This document shows, piece after piece, positions 57,342 to 64,000 of a stretch of DNA of 64,000 bases. Each line of letters begins with the position of its first letter. The first letter of the stretch is position 1. The notes under the pieces are model-generated. The model was not told the DNA's origin, did no database searches, and saw only the letters and a list, made by a program, of their open reading frames with translations. Location of the stretch: contig MKVQ01000048.1 of assembly GCA_001899635.1 (NCBI GenBank), forward strand, positions 620,001 to 684,000, in the 5' to 3' direction. Origin of the DNA: Myxococcales bacterium 68-20. GTDB taxonomy: Bacteria > Myxococcota_A > Polyangia > Polyangiales > Polyangiaceae. The position numbers and the translations under genes are program-made.

Positions 57342-58145
57342 TCAGAGCTGCTGCAGCCGCCACCAGGCGTCGGAGCGGATGAGCGACGGGTCGCCGTCGC
57401 CCGTGTGCGTCTGCGGCCCGTACTCGTGGCCGCCCACGAACAGCGTCGTGGCGCCGGCGTTGGTGTGCACGCGGAGCGCGCGCAGCTCGGCGTGCCCGCT
57501 GGTGGGCGGGAGGAGCGAGTCGAAGCGCTCGACCACCCGGCGGCCCTGAATCGCAGGGTCGTCGCTCAGCCGGACGAGGAAGGGTTGGCCCTCACCCGAG
57601 ACGCTGCGCCCCGAGGGGTTCTGTACCCAGCCCTCGGTGCCGCCCACCCAGAGCTGGGACCCGACGTAGGCGCCGCTCTGCGCGAGCCCCGAGTCGAGCG
57701 CGTCGAAGCTGGTGGTCGCGAGCGGCGCGCCCGCAGCGCTCAGCTCGGCGACCATCACGTGAATCTCGGTGTTGTCGCGCCCGAGCTCGCGGCGGTGCCG
57801 ACCGAGCACCGCGACGCGCCCCTCGCCTACGGCGATCCCGAACACCTCGTCCTCGACGTCGGGCATGCCGACGACGGTCGCGAAGGCGACGCTCCCGTCG
57901 CGGTCGAACCCGCTCACGAGCACGTCCTGCGTCCGCTCGCGGGGATGGAGCTTGTCGCGCAACAGCTCGAGCGAGGTGCCCATCTTCGTGTTGTGCGACT
58001 GGATGCGGTTGCTGTCGGCAAACTGGGCGACGAATGCCCGACCGCTGCCGTCGACGCCGAGGTGAACGAGATAGGGCGCGGTGACCGCATCGAAGTCGTC
58101 GTAGCTCCCGCCGATGGGGAGGAACGCCGAGCGCGGCCCCCTCAT
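57342..58145 (-). CDS. hypothetical exported-type protein, apparently 5'-truncated or frameshifted
   Basis: From the ATG at 58145 the frame gives 267 residues of repeated V-A-V-L-G / L-W-V-G-G strands suggesting a beta-propeller, but no signal peptide. The open frame upstream is Arg-rich and unconvincing. In the next frame over, positions ~58206 to 58145 encode A-C-D-E-A-E-T-G-Q-A-A-D-R-S-G-D-G-G, which looks like a lipoprotein linker. A run of five C at 58137-58141 is a plausible frameshift site joining the two. I do not recognise the family. Confidence 0.5.
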   Translation of the reverse strand: MRGPRSAFLPIGGSYDDFDAVTAPYLVHLGVDGSGRAFVAQFADSNRIQSHNTKMGTSLELLRDKLHPRERTQDVLVSGFDRDGSVAFATVVGMPDVEDEVFGIAVGEGRVAVLGRHRRELGRDNTEIHVMVAELSAAGAPLATTSFDALDSGLAQSGAYVGSQLWVGGTEGWVQNPSGRSVSGEGQPFLVRLSDDPAIQGRRVVERFDSLLPPTSGHAELRALRVHTNAGATTLFVGGHEYGPQTHTGDGDPSLIRSDAWWRLQQL

Positions 58146-58295
58146 TGGCGCCGCCGTCGCCGCTTCGATCCGCGGCCTGGCCCGTCTCGGCCTCGTCACA
58201 TGCCACCGCCGCCGCCGCGGGCGAGAACGGATCGGCGAGGTGATGCGCCCCACAGGCTCACGCTTGCCCGAGATGAGATCTCGCTTCCGGCTAGC

Positions 58296-58778
58296 TTAGA
58301 GTCGGTAGATAGGCTTCCACCTCGCGTCGAGGAAGACGTCGCTTCGTCCCCTCTGCGGGTAGCGGACGATGGCATCTGTCGACTTCGCGATGAAGGCGGC
58401 GATCGTCGGGAGCGCCGCGCGGAGGTCCGCCGCCATGGCATCGTCGTCGAACGTGATCCGAAATAGTCGGACCGTGCGCGCGATGTGCTCACGAACACGG
58501 CCACGCGCCTTGGTTGCGCGCGACATGTCCAAAATGAACACGAGCTCCTCGACTGCCTTCCTCACAGCCTCGTCGTCGGTCACGTGCTCGAACACGATCG
58601 GCGATTTCCCTTCTTCGTCCTCGACGAGCAGTCGCGACCAGGCGGGCTCGAGACTCGCGCCGGCCGTCTTCGTTGGGACGAAGCGCAAACGGGTTGCGCA
58701 ACGACACGCTTCGATGAGCTCGACGATGGCCTTCCGCGTGAGCGGTTGCGTCGAACGCGCGTAGATCCAGGCTTCCAT
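58296..58778 (-). CDS. hypothetical protein
   Basis: 160 residues from the ATG at 58778; the open frame extends further upstream but that part is Arg-rich and unlikely. The product starts M-E-A-W-I-Y-A-R-S and is a mixed alpha/beta soluble protein without signal peptide, membrane helix or known catalytic motif. The central part has alternating helices (D-D-E-A-V-R-K-A-V-E-E-L-V-F-I-L-D). It is divergent from cassette E, with 404 bases between them. Function unknown. Confidence 0.55.
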   Translation of the reverse strand: MEAWIYARSTQPLTRKAIVELIEACRCATRLRFVPTKTAGASLEPAWSRLLVEDEEGKSPIVFEHVTDDEAVRKAVEELVFILDMSRATKARGRVREHIARTVRLFRITFDDDAMAADLRAALPTIAAFIAKSTDAIVRYPQRGRSDVFLDARWKPIYRL

Positions 58779-59182
58779 TTCACGAGCTTCCAACGTTCGG
58801 CCCCGAACGCTGACGATGCGAGCTTGCGCGCAGAGGCAGAGGAGGGGTTTGGTGAGAGGAGCGCACGCTCGAGCTTCGACAACGGAGGCCTGAACATGAC
58901 GATCGCCGAGACGGAGACGACGGCGCAACCCCGGCGGCGTGGTCGAGCTTTGTCGCGTCTGCCGTCGCAGACCGCCCGTCCAGCGCTCCTCGGCAGCGGC
59001 TCGACCACGTCGGCGTAGCGGCGGCGCCGCGGGATTCTCGCTAGGTCTCCGGGCGCTGGTTCTCCGGCCCCAAACTGACGGCAGCACCCCACAATGTGCG
59101 CCGCCGTCGCCAGCAATCTCAACCGTGCGTTTCGAGTGTCGATTTTGGTGACGACCGTCGATAGCTACGACCAAACACCTTC
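58779..59182. other. divergent intergenic region before cassette E
   Basis: 404 bases without a convincing gene; the short frames present are Arg/Pro-rich. In cassettes A to D the gene before sigma is the exported lead gene, which is absent here. The promoter of cassette E should lie in this stretch, but no motif could be assigned. Confidence 0.6.
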
Positions 59183-59752
59183 ATGGCCGAACGAACGGTG
59201 GCCCTGACGGCCACGGAAGTGGAGACCGAACGGCCATTGCGCGCGGAGTTCCGCGCGATCTTCCGCGCTCACTTTCGGTACGTCTGCGTCACTCTCCGGC
59301 GCCTCGGCGTCCGCGACGCCGACCTCGAGGACGTCGCGCAGGAGGTCTTCGTCCTCATCTATCGGAAGCTCCCCTCGTACGACCGCGCGCGGCCAGTCCA
59401 GCTCTGGATCGTAGGCATCTGCTTCCGGTCGGCATCTGCCTACCGGCGCCTCGCGCGCCATCGTCGCCTCGACTTCGACCGCGACGACGCCGACGTCGAG
59501 CACACCGACTTGCTGCCCGACGACCAGCTTGCCGTCGAGCAAAACCGCCGCCTCGCGCTCGCCGCGCTCGACCACCTCGACGCCGACCGCCGCGAGCTCC
59601 TCATCATGCACGACCTCAATGACATTCCGGCTTCGCAGATTGCCGAGATGCTCTCCATTCCCACCAATACCGTTTATTCGCGCCTTCGCCTCGCGCGAGA
59701 GGACTTCCGCAAAGTCGTGCAAAACCTCCGCGGGGCTCGAGGTCTACGATGA
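59183..59752 (+). CDS. cassette E: ECF-family RNA polymerase sigma factor
   Basis: A 189-residue ECF sigma factor. Region 2 has EDVAQEVFVLIYRKL at 49-63. Region 4 has a helix-turn-helix at 150-174 with recognition helix T-N-T-V-Y-S-R-L-R-L-A-R. It is the first gene of cassette E. Its stop overlaps the next gene as ATGA. It keeps the A-type L-R-L-A-R end of the recognition helix rather than L-R-R-A-R as in B, C and D. Confidence 0.92.
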   Translation: MAERTVALTATEVETERPLRAEFRAIFRAHFRYVCVTLRRLGVRDADLEDVAQEVFVLIYRKLPSYDRARPVQLWIVGICFRSASAYRRLARHRRLDFDRDDADVEHTDLLPDDQLAVEQNRRLALAALDHLDADRRELLIMHDLNDIPASQIAEMLSIPTNTVYSRLRLAREDFRKVVQNLRGARGLR

Positions 59753-60441
59753 GGGATCCCGACCAGCTCGACTCCGACCTCCGGGTCCTCTTCGATGCCG
59801 TGAAGACGCACGACGAGATCGATGCCGCGTTCGACGACGCCGCTCGCGAGCGGATGCTCTCCCGCGTCGAGCGCGTGGCGCACGGCCCCTCGAGCGCCGG
59901 GCGCGGATTCTTCGGACGCCGTGGAGTGATCATCGTCTCCGTCGGCCTACTCGCGATTCTCGCCGCCTCTCGCTTCCCGAGCGAACGCAGAACGGCCGCG
60001 CCGACGTCGCCAACGCCGAGCGCTACGCAGTTGCCGTCCGGCTCGGCTGCCGTCGTCCCGGTCCTCTCCGTCGATGATTTGCCTTCGTCTGCTCCGCCGC
60101 CTGCGACCAGCACGCCTGCAGTCGCCGTAAGCACGGCCTCGGCCCGTGCACCGGGCAGTGGGCTCGCTGAGGAATACCGTTTGGTCGAGGGCGCCCGCGC
60201 GAAGCTCGCCGCGAACGACTACGCCGGTGCGCTCCAATCGATCCGAGCGCACGAGGCGCGCTTTCCCCGCGGTCAGCTCAATCAGGAATGCGAGAGCCTG
60301 CATATCCAGCTGCTCGTCGAGACCGGCCGGATCGTGGAAGCGCGTGAGCGCGCAAACGGCTTTCGTGCACGGTTTCCCAATGGCCTGCTGCTGCCCTCCG
60401 TCGCGCACGCGATCGCTACCGATCCCGGCATGGCGCCCTGA
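59749..60441 (+). CDS. cassette E: one-pass membrane protein in anti-sigma position, TPR-like end
   Basis: A 230-residue protein (ATGA overlap with sigma). The cytoplasmic N-terminus is ~57 residues (L-D-S-D-L-R-V-L-F-D), a TM helix spans 58-75, and L-S-V-D-D-L-P lies at 106-112. The TPR-like C-terminus has ARAKLAANDYAGALQSIRAH, RFPRGQ and a second pair. Its last ~22 codons are part of a tandem duplication, so the end may not be ancestral. The next gene starts 96 bases later instead of overlapping. Confidence 0.73.
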   Translation: MRDPDQLDSDLRVLFDAVKTHDEIDAAFDDAARERMLSRVERVAHGPSSAGRGFFGRRGVIIVSVGLLAILAASRFPSERRTAAPTSPTPSATQLPSGSAAVVPVLSVDDLPSSAPPPATSTPAVAVSTASARAPGSGLAEEYRLVEGARAKLAANDYAGALQSIRAHEARFPRGQLNQECESLHIQLLVETGRIVEARERANGFRARFPNGLLLPSVAHAIATDPGMAP

Positions 60442-60519
60442 CCAGCGCCAGGGTCTCCCAAATGGACTACTGCTGCCCTCCGTCGAGCAGGCGATCGCTA
60501 CCGATCCCGGCACAGCTCC
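60373..60519 (+). repeat. tandem duplication (offset 82 bases) at the end of the membrane-protein gene of cassette E
   Basis: The segment ending at about 60437 recurs 82 bases downstream with few differences: CTGCCCTCCGTCG recurs at 60391 and 60473, and GATCGCTACCGATCCCGG at 60411 and 60493. The first copy holds the gene's last codons and stop. The second is in another frame and fills most of the unusual gap before the Cys-rich gene. Confidence 0.85.
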
Positions 60520-60537
60520 CGACCATCAGGTAATCTC

Positions 60538-61740
60538 ATGTCTCCGAACATCCATCGTTCGCTGTTTGTCACAGCTGTGTTCGCAGCAACCGTCGCGTGC
60601 GCCTCCGCGAGCGGATGTGCAAAGCCTGTTCTGCTCATAGGAACACCTATCGAAGACGCGTCGGCGTCGAGCCCGGGCTTCACACCTCCGGAGGAAGACG
60701 GAGGTTCGAGCGGCCAGCCCGTGCCAACCGTCCCGATGTGCGTGGCGACGGAGTGCCCGCATCCATATGCGACTTGCGCCAGGGCCGGTGGCTTCCCTCC
60801 CTACCAATGCGAAACAAACCTTCTTATCGACGACAGCAACTGCGGCGCATGCGAAAACGCCTGCCCAAGCGCGAGCAGCTTCCCCGAGCTCAACATGGAG
60901 ACGCACTGCATTGACGGCACGTGCCACCCCGCTTGCTCCCTCGAGCATATTGACTGCAACAAACTAGCCGATGACGGCTGCGAAATCGACGTACGAAATG
61001 ACCCAGAGAACTGCGGAGCGTGCGGCAACAAGTGCCCTGAAGTCACGCACGGAGTAAGGAGATGCGTTCAAAAACAATGCACCGGCGAGTGCTCGCCTCC
61101 GAACACGTGGTGCGCTCCGGACATATGCACCGACCTCATGAACGACAAATTCAACTGCGGAGCGTGCGGGAACATGTGTCCACCAACGCCGCCCGACGCA
61201 GGACCACCTCCGCCGCAGATGAAGTACGTCTGCGAACAAGGCGAGTGCGGACATCTCATCTGCGAAAATAACTGGGCGGACTGCAACAACAACATCGACT
61301 TGGACGGCTGCGAGGCCGACATTAGCTCCGACCCGAAGAACTGCGGCGCTTGCGGGAAGGCGTGTGCGCCGGGCCAGCCTTGCATCTTCCGCCCCGAGGC
61401 CTACGCGTACGAATGCGGCTGCCGATCAAACGAGACATCGTGCAACGGCGTCTGCATCGATCTGCTATCGGACATCTACAACTGTGGAGCATGCGGAAAT
61501 ATCTGCCCTACTCCCGCCAACGGCGTCGCCAGCTGCAATAAGGGCTTTTGCGAAGATTCGTGCCTACCCAGTTGGGGCGACTGCGACAACGACAGTCGCA
61601 ATGGGTGCGAAACGAACCTATTGGTCGATGCGCGACACTGCGGGGGATGCGGAACGCCATGTGACACGGCCGCTGGCCAGCCTTGCATCAATGGCAGGTG
61701 CCTCATGGTCGAGTGTGACGCTGGATTGGTAACAAAATGA
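60538..61740 (+). CDS. cassette E: Cys-rich lipoprotein (six CxxC-xxx-C modules)
   Basis: A 400-residue exported protein with a signal peptide; the processing Cys is near residue 27 (SASGC). It opens with MCVATECPHP. The six modules are NCGACENAC, NCGACGNKC, NCGACGNMC, NCGACGKAC, NCGACGNIC and HCGGCGTPC, with three GCE motifs. The end is GQPCINGRCLMVEC. Base composition is less GC-rich than in its neighbours, with more A and T at third positions, as in the cassette C copy. It follows the tandem duplication at 96 bases from the previous stop and overlaps P1 as ATGA. Confidence 0.82.
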   Translation: MSPNIHRSLFVTAVFAATVACASASGCAKPVLLIGTPIEDASASSPGFTPPEEDGGSSGQPVPTVPMCVATECPHPYATCARAGGFPPYQCETNLLIDDSNCGACENACPSASSFPELNMETHCIDGTCHPACSLEHIDCNKLADDGCEIDVRNDPENCGACGNKCPEVTHGVRRCVQKQCTGECSPPNTWCAPDICTDLMNDKFNCGACGNMCPPTPPDAGPPPPQMKYVCEQGECGHLICENNWADCNNNIDLDGCEADISSDPKNCGACGKACAPGQPCIFRPEAYAYECGCRSNETSCNGVCIDLLSDIYNCGACGNICPTPANGVASCNKGFCEDSCLPSWGDCDNDSRNGCETNLLVDARHCGGCGTPCDTAAGQPCINGRCLMVECDAGLVTK

Positions 61741-62966
61741 GACATCTCAGCCAGCCTCATAGCTCTTCTGCATCCTGGGCGGCGGCGCTGCTTGGGTTCC
61801 TGACACTCGAGATGGTCATCACGAGCTGCGCGGGCTCCGAGAACGACGTGGGTGCGCGAGAAAGCGACACGGATGGCGGGTCGGCAAGCGACGCCACCGC
61901 CGACGCGAACGACGGTGCGTGTGAAGGTGATTGCGATGCCTGCGGAAGCTCGGACGGCCTCCCGTGCAGCGACGTCGAGTGGACCGTCGTCAACACGAAT
62001 CACCCTGGAGGGGTCGGGCTCTCCAGCGTCTGGGGAAGTGGCCCCAACGACGTCTGGGCCGTGGGGGCGGCCGGCAGCGCGATCCATTGGGACGGCAAGG
62101 ATTGGACGCCCGTGCCAGTCGCGACCGGTTGGTCGCTCCAGGCGATCTGGGGCACCGGCCCGAACGATGTCTGGACCGTAAGCTCTCCGAACCTGATCTT
62201 CCACACCACCGGGTTCGCAAACGGCACCGCGCAATGGTCTCCTGTGACGCCCATCTGGGACAGCTCCAACTCGAGCGACCAGGGACGCCGCTTGTTGCGC
62301 ACGATATGGGGAACATCGCCAAACGACATATGGATCGGTGGAGATTCCTCGCTCGAGCGACCACCTTCATATGTCCGCGAGTCCGGATGGAGGAGCATCA
62401 TCACGGATGGCGGCACGGGCTGGGCGCCAATAAGCATCTTTGCCAACCATCAAATCAAGGCCATATGGGGAAGCGGACCCGGCGACATTTGGCTAGTGGG
62501 ATCGCAGGGGATCGGAATCTCGTTCGCCGCGCATACGAACGGCGTGGCAGCGGCAGATGGCGGCCTCCCTGTATGGACCGAGATCGATACGCAGTCGCTC
62601 CCGATCCTCCATGCGGTCTGGGGCAGTGGTCCCGGCGACGTGTGGACCGTCGGTGACTACGGGACGATTCGACACTTCGTTGCGGGCGCCGAAGTGTGGA
62701 GCGTCGTCGACTCTCCCACGACCGAGAGTCTTCGCGGTCTCTGGGGCGCGGGACCGGATGACATCTGGGCCGTCGGCGAAAACGGCACGATCTTGCACTA
62801 TGACGGGACAGCGTGGAGAACCTCGACGGGAGCGTTTCCGCCCGGAAAGAAGCCTCATCTCTTCAGCGTTTGGGGCAGCGGGCCATCCGACGTCTGGGCT
62901 GTCGGTAGCGGAGTCGTCCTGCACTTCTCCGGTTCCAAATCCGGCGCACGAGGAGCGAACCGATGA
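61737..62966 (+). CDS. cassette E: beta-propeller lipoprotein P1
   Basis: A 409-residue lipoprotein with lipobox ITSC after a long hydrophobic segment. A Ser/Ala/Asp linker leads to C-E-G-D-C-D-A-C and a propeller whose blades read W-G-S-G-P-N-D-V-W-A-V-G / HWDGKDW, W-G-T-G-P-N-D-V-W, W-G-T-S-P-N-D-I-W, W-G-S-G-P-G-D-I-W and similar, seven in all by my count. It is most like the P1 of cassette B, not the CEY-x-x-ETC type of A, C and D. ATGA overlaps both neighbours. Confidence 0.78.
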   Translation: MRHLSQPHSSSASWAAALLGFLTLEMVITSCAGSENDVGARESDTDGGSASDATADANDGACEGDCDACGSSDGLPCSDVEWTVVNTNHPGGVGLSSVWGSGPNDVWAVGAAGSAIHWDGKDWTPVPVATGWSLQAIWGTGPNDVWTVSSPNLIFHTTGFANGTAQWSPVTPIWDSSNSSDQGRRLLRTIWGTSPNDIWIGGDSSLERPPSYVRESGWRSIITDGGTGWAPISIFANHQIKAIWGSGPGDIWLVGSQGIGISFAAHTNGVAAADGGLPVWTEIDTQSLPILHAVWGSGPGDVWTVGDYGTIRHFVAGAEVWSVVDSPTTESLRGLWGAGPDDIWAVGENGTILHYDGTAWRTSTGAFPPGKKPHLFSVWGSGPSDVWAVGSGVVLHFSGSKSGARGANR

Positions 62967-64000
62967 ACGCTCGGAATGTGGGAGCCATCGCTGTTTCGGC
63001 ATCGCTCGTTCTCGTCGCCATGGCGTGCAGCAATGGGAGCGTGACGGAAGAAGGAGGCGCACCGGACGCCGGCTCTTCGACGCCGATCCCTGCGGAGGCT
63101 GGCGGCCCGTCCGCAGAGCCACCGGACGCGAGCGACGCGTCCAGAGATGCCGACGCTGCCGAGCGCGTGTGTACGGACGAAGGCTGGTGCCATACTGTGG
63201 TTCCGGACGCTCAAACGCTTCGTAGCGTATGGAGTGATGGTCAGGGGAGCGCTTGGGCCGTCACCGAGCAAGGCAACATTCTTCGATGGGACGGCACTGC
63301 GTGGGTGCAGAGCCACGCCGCCGGAGTACCCCTTTACGCCGTCTGGGGTAGCAGTCCCACGGATCTCTGGGCCGGCGGAGGAGCCCCGACGACAGGCGAC
63401 CAGGCCTCTCCAGGTACGCTCCTGCATGGGACTGGCCCGAGCCCGAGCACGATTGCCTGGGAAGCCGTGGCGGCTCCGGCGGCCGTTCGTTCGATTTGGG
63501 GAACGAGCGCGACGGACGTCTGGGCTATAGCGTCCGTCCCCGAGAGGTTCCGCACCGATGATCCGAGCTTCGTCCTTCACTACTCCGGTCCGGCAGGTGC
63601 GGGTGATGCGGGATCGGAGTGGAAGGTCGATCCCGTTTCGAACGAGTTCCCCTCCTACTTTCAGAAGGCCTGGGGAACGAGCAAGGACGATATTTGGGTC
63701 ACTGGCCGTGTTGCCGGCGATTTCGACTCCGTACAAGGGCGTCTCTATCACCGCCGTCCGGACGGCGAAGGCGGCTTCGTTTGGCGCATCGATCAGCCCA
63801 CGCCGTTGAACGATTGGACTCCGATCCCTGCCGTCCTGGACGGTATTTCCGTTTCACCGAGCATGGTGTTCCTCATCCAGCTCAGCAGCTACTCCGGTGA
63901 TCTGTTGTATCACAAGGGCATCAGCAACGACGACGGTGCCACATTCACCTGGACGGAGCGGCCCACGTCCGAGACGGGCTTCACCTACAACGCTGTCTCG
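62963..64000 (+). CDS. cassette E: beta-propeller lipoprotein P2 (3' end outside window)
   Basis: The frame runs from an ATGA overlap at 62963 off the end of the window, giving 346 residues so far. Lipobox AMAC, then a Pro/Asp/Ala/Ser linker. The P2 signature C-T-D-E-G-W-C-H-T-V-V-P is followed by blades L-R-S-V-W-S-D-G, HILRWDGTAW-type, W-G-S-S-P-T-D-L-W-A-G-G, W-G-T-S-A-T-D-V-W-A and W-G-T-S-K-D-D-I-W. By analogy the RCC1 and IgGFc-type genes should follow outside the window. Confidence 0.8.
   Translation, partial: MNARNVGAIAVSASLVLVAMACSNGSVTEEGGAPDAGSSTPIPAEAGGPSAEPPDASDASRDADAAERVCTDEGWCHTVVPDAQTLRSVWSDGQGSAWAVTEQGNILRWDGTAWVQSHAAGVPLYAVWGSSPTDLWAGGGAPTTGDQASPGTLLHGTGPSPSTIAWEAVAAPAAVRSIWGTSATDVWAIASVPERFRTDDPSFVLHYSGPAGAGDAGSEWKVDPVSNEFPSYFQKAWGTSKDDIWVTGRVAGDFDSVQGRLYHRRPDGEGGFVWRIDQPTPLNDWTPIPAVLDGISVSPSMVFLIQLSSYSGDLLYHKGISNDDGATFTWTERPTSETGFTYNAVS

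Overview
The window looks like a chromosomal segment of a high-GC myxobacterium (Myxococcota, Polyangiales-like). This rests on GC-rich coding sequence, a metalloprotease with a MYXO-CTERM-like tail, a DUF1554 protein, and many lipoproteins whose lipobox Cys is followed by Asp/Ala/Ser/Pro-rich linkers. No tRNA, rRNA, CRISPR array, insertion sequence or prophage was seen. The genus call is inference.

The window is dominated by five paralogous operons, called A to E here. Each encodes an ECF sigma factor, a one-pass membrane protein in the anti-sigma position, and a string of surface-type lipoproteins. The gene order is fixed: (1) exported protein with two conserved Cys and a probable C-terminal barrel ('lead' protein); (2) ECF sigma; (3) membrane protein with a short cytoplasmic N-terminus, one TM helix, a V-x-x-L-P motif and a TPR-like C-terminus; (4) Cys-rich lipoprotein with exactly six [NH]CxxCxxxC modules and three GCE-type motifs; (5) beta-propeller lipoprotein P1; (6) beta-propeller lipoprotein P2; (7) RCC1-type propeller lipoprotein with seven WG blades; (8) IgGFc-binding-type lipoprotein. 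A runs on the minus strand from 17719 to 8490, B minus from 27132 to 17893, C plus from 27387 to 35396, D minus from 49889 to 40573, and E plus from 59183 past the window end. C lacks P2. E has no lead gene next to its sigma gene. From sigma onward almost every junction is a 4-base ATGA/GTGA or 1-base TGATG overlap, which implies translational coupling.

Layout. 1-8.4 kb: end of an AraC regulator, an SDR oxidoreductase, a large Cys-rich DUF1554 lipoprotein, a thermolysin-like metalloprotease and a membrane protein. 8.5-35.4 kb: cassettes A, B and C, with B and C divergent around a perfect 16-bp palindrome. 35.5-40.5 kb: four or five unrelated genes (two lipoproteins, a VWA lipoprotein, a truncated alpha/beta hydrolase). 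40.6-49.9 kb: cassette D. 50.1-58.8 kb: a GAF-like/methyltransferase fusion, a cap-less HAD protein, a 1119-residue hybrid histidine kinase, an ankyrin protein, a 5'-truncated hypothetical and a small hypothetical. 59.2-64 kb: cassette E.

Working model (inference): each sigma factor is held by the membrane protein in position 3. Signals sensed in the periplasm or at the cell surface release it to transcribe its own cassette. Five divergent copies with different sigma recognition helices would give parallel, possibly insulated, surface programmes. I do not recognise this cassette as a characterised system.
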